The position numbers and the translations under genes are program-made. Positions 58,056 to 64,000 of a stretch of DNA of 64,000 nt are shown in pieces. How positions within the stretch are numbered: position 1 is the stretch's first letter; every line of letters begins with the position of its first letter. The notes below the pieces were generated by a model. That model was given only the letters and a program-made list of their open reading frames with translations, was not told where the DNA came from and searched no databases. The stretch covers positions 124,001 through 188,000 of the forward strand of contig FOCD01000001.1 in assembly GCA_900110015.1 (NCBI GenBank). Direction: 5' to 3'. Origin of the DNA: Terribacillus saccharophilus. GTDB lineage: Bacteria; Bacillota; Bacilli; Bacillales; Amphibacillaceae.

Positions 58056-59411
58056 ATGTACATGTTAGTTGCTGGAATCAATTATCGCACAGCCCCGATT
58101 GAAATAAGAGAAAAACTAAGTTTCAAGGAAGAAGAGCTTGGCTTAGCGATGCAAGCACTCTCCAACCAGAAAAGCATGCTCGAAAACGTCATTGTTTCGA
58201 CATGCAACCGTACGGAGATCTATGCAGTGGTCGACCAGATCCATACTGGCCGCTATTATATAAAGAAATTCTTGTCTGAATGGTTCGGTATCGAAAAAGA
58301 CGAGATTGCATCTTATCTTACTTTTCATGAGGATGAAAGAGCTGTGGAGCATCTGTTCAAGGTAGCAAGCGGACTGGACTCCATGGTAGTAGGAGAAACA
58401 CAAATCCTTGGACAGCTGAAACGCGCGTTCCAAAAAGCACAAGAGCTGCACACATCCGGAACAATTTATAATGAATTGTTCAAACAGGCTGTTACGGTAG
58501 CTAAACGTGCACATACAGAGACTGGAATCGGAGAAAATGCTGTCTCTGTCAGCTACGCAGCGGTTGAGTTATCTAAAAAGATCTTCGGTGATATTTCTTC
58601 TAAACGAATCGTCATCTTAGGCGCTGGTAAAATGGGGGAACTGGCAGCGAAAAACCTGCACGGTTCAGGCGTAAAAGATGTTACGGTAGTCAATCGGACA
58701 AAAGAAAAAGCAGAACAGCTAGCCGCTTTGTTCAACGGTAAAGCAGCTGGTTGGGATGAACTGGATAGTACATTGCATGATGCAGATATTGTTATCAGTT
58801 CTACTGGTGCACCAGGATATGTACTGGATAAAGAAATGCTTCAAGCAGTTCACAAGGGACGTAAAGGTCAACCATTATTCTTAGTTGATATTGCTGTTCC
58901 GCGTGATATTAATCCGGACGTGGATGAGCTGGAAAGCACTTTCCTATACGATATCGATGATTTACAGGATGTTGTCGATGCGAACTTGGCTGCGCGTCAG
59001 GAAGCAGTTGAGAAGATAGAAATTATGATTGAAGGCGGCATCGTCGATTTCAAAGTGTGGCTGCAGACATTAGGTGTTGTACCAGTCATTTCTGAGCTAC
59101 GCCGTAAAGCAGCAGCTATCCAAACTGAGACAATGAAGAGTTTGGAACGAAAGCTGCCTGACCTTAGCGAACGTGACATGCGAGTGCTGAACAAGCATAC
59201 GAAAAGTATCATTAATCAGCTTCTTAAGCAGCCGATCACACAAGCAAAAGAGCTTGCCGGCCGTGAGAACAGCGAAGAATTAATTCAACAGTTCGCAGAG
59301 ATTTTCGGAATCGAAAAAGCGGTGTTGGATAAACAGAATAATCTTATCAAACTGGAGCGCACAGAGTCACAAAAGCTTCAGTCTGTACCAAGTGCTTCCA
59401 CAACTAGATAA
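58056..59411 (+). CDS. hemA: Glutamyl-tRNA reductase
   Basis: This 451-residue NADPH enzyme makes glutamate-1-semialdehyde from glutamyl-tRNA, the committed step of C5 haem synthesis. The catalytic Cys lies in [11 protein letters not shown] (about residue 50), and the NADPH fold has LGAGKMGEL (about 190). ATG 58056 is favoured by the usual MxxLVxG start and the AAAGGGA site; the frame extends to 58032. Haem-dependent proteolysis and Fur/PerR control are known in relatives. First gene of hemAXCDBL. Confidence 0.97.
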   Translation: MYMLVAGINYRTAPIEIREKLSFKEEELGLAMQALSNQKSMLENVIVSTCNRTEIYAVVDQIHTGRYYIKKFLSEWFGIEKDEIASYLTFHEDERAVEHLFKVASGLDSMVVGETQILGQLKRAFQKAQELHTSGTIYNELFKQAVTVAKRAHTETGIGENAVSVSYAAVELSKKIFGDISSKRIVILGAGKMGELAAKNLHGSGVKDVTVVNRTKEKAEQLAALFNGKAAGWDELDSTLHDADIVISSTGAPGYVLDKEMLQAVHKGRKGQPLFLVDIAVPRDINPDVDELESTFLYDIDDLQDVVDANLAARQEAVEKIEIMIEGGIVDFKVWLQTLGVVPVISELRRKAAAIQTETMKSLERKLPDLSERDMRVLNKHTKSIINQLLKQPITQAKELAGRENSEELIQQFAEIFGIEKAVLDKQNNLIKLERTESQKLQSVPSASTTR

Positions 59412-59427
59412 AAAGAAGGGCTTATAG

Positions 59428-60252
59428 ATGCAGGTACCGGCTTATCTTTACGAAATTATTTTACTTCTATATGCAGCCAGCATTTTCAGCTATTTTATCG
59501 ATTTTATACAAAAGAATCGGAAGGCGAATGTTTTCGCCTTCCGTTTGCTTACTTTAGTATGGTTCTTCCAGAGCCTTTTTTTATTGCAGGAAATGATTGC
59601 GCATGCTGGCCTGCCGGTAAAGGACGTATATGAAGGGTTATACTTTTATGCTTGGGTCCTGGTGTCACTATCTTTATTCATCAATCGCATCTACAAAGTC
59701 GATTTTCTCACTTTCTTTCTGAATGTGGTCGGCTTTTTTATGATGTTATTATATATTGCAAGCTCAGCTTACGAGAGGGAATGGACTCAGACCATTCCAT
59801 TTATGAATGAAGTGCTGATCGCACATATTACGCTGGCTATTCTTGCGTATGGGTTTTTCACTCTGTCCTTTGTTTTCGCTACCATGTACTTATTTCAATT
59901 CCAACTTTTGAAGCAGAAAAAAGGATATAGGTGGTGGACAAGGCTTGGTGACTTGGGCAAGCTAGAGACATATACCTTCACTTCTATAACAATCGGGACG
60001 CCTTTGTTATTGTTATCGATTGTTATGGGGATTGTATGGGCTTATACGACAACAGCCGTCTTTTATTGGTATGATTGGAAGACAATCGGTTCGCTGACGG
60101 TACTGGCCGTCTATGCAGTGTATCTGTTCCTGCGTTTGGCAAGAGGTGTCAGAGGGAAAGGCCTGGCAATATATACTATCGCAGCCTTTCTGATCCTAAT
60201 CATTAATTTCTTCTTGCTTAGCACGTTTTCATCATTTCATTTTACTGGGTAA
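59428..60252 (+). CDS. hemX: HemX, cytochrome c assembly-like membrane protein
   Basis: This 274-residue protein has eight transmembrane segments of the CcmC/CcsA-like group (YSFI-type segments and a late Trp-rich YWYDWKTIGSL). In B. subtilis HemX lies in the same place and lowers the level of HemA. ATG 59428 follows AAAGAAGGGCTTATAG, 16 bp after hemA. His residues in EVLIAHITLAIL and the Trp region recall haem-handling proteins. No direct enzymatic step is assigned. Confidence 0.93.
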   Translation: MQVPAYLYEIILLLYAASIFSYFIDFIQKNRKANVFAFRLLTLVWFFQSLFLLQEMIAHAGLPVKDVYEGLYFYAWVLVSLSLFINRIYKVDFLTFFLNVVGFFMMLLYIASSAYEREWTQTIPFMNEVLIAHITLAILAYGFFTLSFVFATMYLFQFQLLKQKKGYRWWTRLGDLGKLETYTFTSITIGTPLLLLSIVMGIVWAYTTTAVFYWYDWKTIGSLTVLAVYAVYLFLRLARGVRGKGLAIYTIAAFLILIINFFLLSTFSSFHFTG

Positions 60253-60279
60253 ATTATGTAGTCCTTAGGAGGTAGAGCA

Positions 60280-61212
60280 ATGCGGAAAATTATCGTTGGT
60301 TCAAGAAAAAGCAATTTAGCTCTTACACAAACAAAATGGGTTATCGAGCAATTAAAACAAGCTGGTGCGCCATATGAATTCGAAATCAAGAAAATCGAAA
60401 CAAAGGGAGACAAAATCCTGGACGTTACACTTTCAAAAGTTGGAGGAAAAGGGTTGTTCGTCAAGGAAATCGAGCAAGCTATGTATGACGAGGAAATCGA
60501 TATGGCCGTACATAGTATGAAGGACATGCCATCCGAGCTTCCTGTCGGTCTCACGATTGCTAGCGTACCAGTTCGGGAGGACTATCGGGATGCCTTGATT
60601 TCTAAGAATAACGTCTCCTTAAGGGAATTGCCGGAAGGTGCGGTTGTTGGAACAAGCAGCCTTCGACGCGCTTCACAGATTCTTGCTATTCGTCCGGATA
60701 TCGAGATCAAACCGATACGCGGAAACATCGATACGCGCTTGAAAAAGCTTGAGAATGAAAATTTTGATGCAATTGTTCTTGCTGCTGCTGGCTTGAAACG
60801 CATGGGCTGGGGCGATGAAATTGTAACAGAATTCCTGGAAACAGATCTTTGCCTTCCAGCAATCGGCCAGGGAGCACTTGCAATCGAATGCCGCGATACG
60901 GATATGGAATTGATCGAGCTTTTAGCGAAAATCAATGATTCTTATACGCAGCAGACGGTAGCGGCTGAGCGTACTTTCCTTTATTTGATGAACGGAAGCT
61001 GTCAAGTGCCGATTGCCGGTGTTGCTCATATGGAAGAAGACGATGTTGTACTGACAGCCTTGATAGCTTCTGTTGACGGAAAACAAGTATACAAAGAAGA
61101 AGTACGAGGAACTGATCCGCAGGAAGTTGGTAAACTTGCCGCTGAAAAGATGCAGGAACAAGGTGCGCAGGATATCATCACCAAAGCGATTCAGGAGTCG
61201 GAATCCAATTGA
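60280..61212 (+). CDS. hemC: Porphobilinogen deaminase
   Basis: This 310-residue enzyme (hydroxymethylbilane synthase) assembles four porphobilinogens on a dipyrromethane cofactor bound to the Cys of GSCQVPIAG (about residue 240). Other motifs: [25 protein letters not shown] and [10 protein letters not shown], with the substrate-binding Arg/Lys residues. ATG 60280 follows TAGGAGGTAGAGC. Its stop overlaps the hemD start by four bases. Confidence 0.98.
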   Translation: MRKIIVGSRKSNLALTQTKWVIEQLKQAGAPYEFEIKKIETKGDKILDVTLSKVGGKGLFVKEIEQAMYDEEIDMAVHSMKDMPSELPVGLTIASVPVREDYRDALISKNNVSLRELPEGAVVGTSSLRRASQILAIRPDIEIKPIRGNIDTRLKKLENENFDAIVLAAAGLKRMGWGDEIVTEFLETDLCLPAIGQGALAIECRDTDMELIELLAKINDSYTQQTVAAERTFLYLMNGSCQVPIAGVAHMEEDDVVLTALIASVDGKQVYKEEVRGTDPQEVGKLAAEKMQEQGAQDIITKAIQESESN

Positions 61213-61994
61213 GCCGGCTGCCGGCCGTGAAGGTGCTCGTAACGCGCCCGAAGCAGCAGGCTGTCCGATTAGCTGAACAGCTGACCCAAGCAGGCGCGAG
61301 TCCTATTATGGTGCCTTTACTAACATTCCGAACTAGAACGGATAAGAACAACCAAATGCTTAGCCAGCAAGGCAATTGCTTTGACTGGCTGTTCTTCTCG
61401 AGCATTAATGGAGTAGAGCACTTCCACGCATTAGTGAGTAAGTTTTCCGATTTAGAGAACTGGAAACATTGCTCTATTGCGGCAGTCGGACAGAAGACGG
61501 CTGAGGCGGTAGAAAGAGTGCTTGACAGAAATGCTGATTTAATACCGGATGCGTATACTGCTGATCGCTTAGCAGAAGAATTCAGTGCAGCATATGATCC
61601 TGCTAGCCGGATACTGCTGATTCAAGGGAACTTATCCCGGCCAGCATTGTCAAACGGATTGAGACAGAATGGCTATAATTTCGAGAAAATGGTCGTCTAT
61701 GATACGGTAGAAGAGAAATGTAACCAAGAGCTTCTGAACAAGGTCCTGCAAAACGACAAGCCAGAAGTATTGACGTTTACAAGTCCATCGTCGATAGAGA
61801 CTTTTCACGCTTTTATCTGTCAGACTGAAATGAAGAAAGAGCAGCTGAAAAAACTTTGTCTCGTTATTGGACCGACAACAGAGGAAGCAGCTAAGCGATA
61901 TGGCTTTGATAATATCCTGCTGCCTGCTCACTACACAGCAGAAGCAATGATCGATGCATTATTACATTACTATGAACAAAGGACAGGTGAATGA
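61209..61994 (+). CDS. hemD: Uroporphyrinogen-III synthase
   Basis: This 261-residue enzyme closes and inverts ring D of hydroxymethylbilane. It has the poorly conserved two-domain HemD fold: [15 protein letters not shown] at the N-terminus, [11 protein letters not shown] near 65-75 and [12 protein letters not shown] near 193-204. TTG 61209 overlaps the hemC stop (ATTGA), which suggests coupling; a GTG at 61227 is a possible alternative. Position in the operon makes the identification secure. Confidence 0.95.
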   Translation: MSRLPAVKVLVTRPKQQAVRLAEQLTQAGASPIMVPLLTFRTRTDKNNQMLSQQGNCFDWLFFSSINGVEHFHALVSKFSDLENWKHCSIAAVGQKTAEAVERVLDRNADLIPDAYTADRLAEEFSAAYDPASRILLIQGNLSRPALSNGLRQNGYNFEKMVVYDTVEEKCNQELLNKVLQNDKPEVLTFTSPSSIETFHAFICQTEMKKEQLKKLCLVIGPTTEEAAKRYGFDNILLPAHYTAEAMIDALLHYYEQRTGE

Positions 61995-61996
61995 CA

Positions 61997-62974
61997 ATGG
62001 CAGAATTTAAACGCCACCGCCGTTTGCGTACATCAGCAAACATGCGGGCACTAGTAAGAGAAACTGAAGTAACAGTGGATGACTTGATTTACCCAGTTTT
62101 CGTTGTTGAAGGTGAAAACGTGCGTAATGAAGTTTCTTCCATGCCAGGTGTATTCCAGCTGTCTTTAGATAATTTATCAGCTGAAATGAAGGAAGTAAGC
62201 GAATTAGGAATCAAATCGGTTTTATTTTTTGGTATTCCAGCTGAAAAAGACGAAGTCGGAACTGGTGCTTTCCATGACCACGGCATCGTACAGCGTGCAA
62301 TCAGCCAGACAAAACAGGAAGTCCCTGAGCTTTTATTGATTGCAGATACTTGCCTTTGTGAATATACATCTCATGGACACTGCGGCATCGTGCATGACGG
62401 AATAATCGATAATGATGAATCACTAGGCTATTTAGTAGATACTGCAGTGAGCCAAGCGAAAGCAGGAGCTGATATCATAGCCCCTTCTAACATGATGGAC
62501 GGATATGTACAAGCAATCCGTAAGGGACTGGATGAAGCCGGCTTCACGAACATTCCGATTATGGCTTATTCTGTCAAATACGCCTCTGCCTTTTACGGTC
62601 CATTCCGCGAAGCAGCTGATGGTGCTCCGCAATTCGGCGACCGCAAAACGTATCAAATGGATCCTTCCAACAGAAGAGAAGCATTCCGCGAAGCGACATC
62701 TGATATCGAAGAGGGCGCGGACTTCCTTATTGTGAAACCTGCACTTGCTTACTTGGATATCATTCGTGATGTGCGTAATCAATTCAATGCCCCAATCGTT
62801 GCATACAATGTCAGCGGCGAATACAGCATGGTAAAAGCAGCTGCATTGAATGGCTGGATTGATGAGAAAGCAATTGTTATGGAAAAAATGATCGGCATGA
62901 AACGTGCTGGTGCTGATTTGATCATGACTTACTTTGCAAAAGATGTGGCAAGATGGCTGAAGGAAGACAACTGA
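61997..62974 (+). CDS. hemB: Delta-aminolevulinic acid dehydratase
   Basis: This 325-residue enzyme (porphobilinogen synthase) joins two ALA molecules. Schiff-base lysines lie in [15 protein letters not shown] (about residue 195) and [12 protein letters not shown] (about 247). The metal site reads [14 protein letters not shown], with Cys ligands typical of zinc enzymes. ATG 61997 is favoured by spacing to AGGTGA; an ATG at 61991 overlaps the hemD stop and is the alternative. The next gene begins 12 bp after its stop. Confidence 0.97.
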   Translation: MAEFKRHRRLRTSANMRALVRETEVTVDDLIYPVFVVEGENVRNEVSSMPGVFQLSLDNLSAEMKEVSELGIKSVLFFGIPAEKDEVGTGAFHDHGIVQRAISQTKQEVPELLLIADTCLCEYTSHGHCGIVHDGIIDNDESLGYLVDTAVSQAKAGADIIAPSNMMDGYVQAIRKGLDEAGFTNIPIMAYSVKYASAFYGPFREAADGAPQFGDRKTYQMDPSNRREAFREATSDIEEGADFLIVKPALAYLDIIRDVRNQFNAPIVAYNVSGEYSMVKAAALNGWIDEKAIVMEKMIGMKRAGADLIMTYFAKDVARWLKEDN

Positions 62975-62986
62975 GGAGGAAATCTG

Positions 62987-64000
62987 ATGAAAAGCTTTGA
63001 AAAATCGATAGCGGCATTCGAAGAAGCGAAACAGCATATGCCTGGCGGAGTTAACTCCCCGGTTCGTGCATTCCGCTCCGTAGGAATGGATCCTATTTTC
63101 ATGGATAACGGTAAGGGCTCCAAAATTACAGACATTGATGGCAATACGTACATCGATTATGTACTAAGCTGGGGACCACTCATTCTAGGACATGCTGATG
63201 ACCGTGTTGTAGAAGGCTTGAAGAAAATCACAGAGAAAGGTACAAGCTTCGGCGCACCTACTGTGATCGAGAATAAGATGGCAGCTTTAGTAAAAGAGCG
63301 GATTCCATCCATGGATATCGTACGTATGGTCAACTCCGGTACAGAAGCGACAATGAGTGCCCTTCGTTTGGCACGTGGCTACACTGGACGCGACAAGATC
63401 CTGAAATTTGTAGGCAGCTATCATGGCCACGGCGATTCCCTTTTAATCAAAGCCGGTTCTGGTGTGGCGACACTTGGACTTCCGGACAGCCCAGGTGTAC
63501 CGGAAACTATTGCCCGTAATACGATTACTGTACCGTACAATGATCTGGAAAGCGTTCGATATGCTTTCGAACAGTACGGTGACGATATAGCAGCTGTCAT
63601 TGCTGAGCCAGTCTGCGGAAACATGGGTGTTGTACCACCTCAGCCAGGCTTCCTTGAAGGAATTCGCGACATCACAAAGCAGCATGGCGCTTTGCTCATT
63701 TTTGATGAAGTAATGACTGGCTTCCGAGTTGGTTATCATTCTGCACAAGGCCACTTCGGCGTTGAACCAGACTTGACTTGCCTTGGTAAAATCATTGGAG
63801 GAGGTCTTCCAGTAGGCGCTTATGGCGGCCGTAAGGAGATTATGGATCGTGTTGCTCCAGCGGGCGATATTTATCAAGCAGGCACATTGTCAGGAAATCC
63901 ACTTGCGATGACTGCTGGATACGAGACGTTGGCAGCAATGGATAAAGCGGCGTATGAGCGTATCAATGCACATGCTGACCGTCTTGCAGAAGGCTACAAA
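62987..64000 (+). CDS. hemL: Glutamate-1-semialdehyde 2,1-aminomutase (3' end outside window)
   Basis: The frame opens at ATG 62987 (after TGAGGAGGAAATC) and runs to the right edge, giving 338 of about 430 residues. It is a PLP class III aminotransferase: [11 protein letters not shown] at the N-terminus, [13 protein letters not shown] (PLP phosphate), [22 protein letters not shown], and the PLP lysine in [13 protein letters not shown] (about residue 268). It turns glutamate semialdehyde into 5-aminolevulinate. Last visible gene of the haem operon. Confidence 0.97.
   Translation, partial: MKSFEKSIAAFEEAKQHMPGGVNSPVRAFRSVGMDPIFMDNGKGSKITDIDGNTYIDYVLSWGPLILGHADDRVVEGLKKITEKGTSFGAPTVIENKMAALVKERIPSMDIVRMVNSGTEATMSALRLARGYTGRDKILKFVGSYHGHGDSLLIKAGSGVATLGLPDSPGVPETIARNTITVPYNDLESVRYAFEQYGDDIAAVIAEPVCGNMGVVPPQPGFLEGIRDITKQHGALLIFDEVMTGFRVGYHSAQGHFGVEPDLTCLGKIIGGGLPVGAYGGRKEIMDRVAPAGDIYQAGTLSGNPLAMTAGYETLAAMDKAAYERINAHADRLAEGYK

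Noticed and set aside
1-64000. CRISPR array, rRNA operon or intact prophage
   Set aside because: No regularly spaced repeats, no rRNA sequence and no structural phage genes were seen.

Overview
The window reads as chromosome of an endospore-forming, low-to-mid GC member of the Bacillaceae. The evidence is sporulation and germination genes (gerE, gerM, cwlJ), a Bacillus-type sdhCAB operon, and blocks in the order known from Bacillus subtilis: mutS2-yshE-trxA-uvrC-yslB-sdhCAB; ysmB-racE-gerM-rdgB-ysnB; ysoA-tig-clpX-lonA-engB; hemAXCDBL. No 16S gene is present and I do not name a species. The conserved blocks are separated by accessory DNA, and rph (after gerM) and lonB (before lonA) are missing from their usual places.

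Layout. 1-3.4 kb: mutS2 (5' truncated), yshE, trxA, uvrC. 3.5-5.8 kb: small accessory genes, then yslB. 5.9-9.3 kb: sdhCAB with a strong sigma-A promoter and an overlapping CcpA-like site. 9.4-20 kb: accessory DNA with a TetR/metallo-beta-lactamase pair under twin operators, a peptidase E gene and a secreted nuclease gene each broken by one in-frame stop, an SDR, an RsbR-like protein, a GntR/ABC operon with a palindromic operator, and two tiny genes of 55 and 57 codons. 20.1-23.3 kb: gerE, whose last 79 bp plus downstream terminator (186 bp in total) recur exactly 2,721 bp later. The DNA between the copies holds a third, diverged gerE tail, a probable serine-recombinase tail and an exported-protein/partner gene pair. 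This is the most unusual structure here.

23.3-33.1 kb: an atypical M24 protein, lipoproteins, a CPA-type antiporter, then ysmB-racE-gerM, rdgB, ysnB and a DUF420 gene. 33.1-33.6 kb: tRNA-Gly and tRNA-Arg followed by the tail of a tyrosine integrase. 33.6-35.8 kb: a lipoprotein and an esterase. 36.2-46.3 kb: a sugar uptake and catabolism cluster (binding protein, two permeases, YesL-like protein, Gfo/Idh/MocA and SDR oxidoreductases, lactonase-type amidohydrolase, YesM/YesN-type two-component system, SGNH esterase) behind a perfect cre-consensus site. 46.3-50 kb: zinc-ribbon protein, cwlJ, a SAM-I riboswitch that governs a cyclase-family gene, a beta-helix protein and a small acidic protein.

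50-64 kb is housekeeping: TPR protein ysoA, trigger factor, ClpX, Lon, EngB, an opposed membrane protein, then the haem operon hemA-hemX-hemC-hemD-hemB-hemL, which makes uroporphyrinogen III from glutamyl-tRNA. hemL runs off the right edge. All functions come from reading motifs and gene order by eye; no database search was run.
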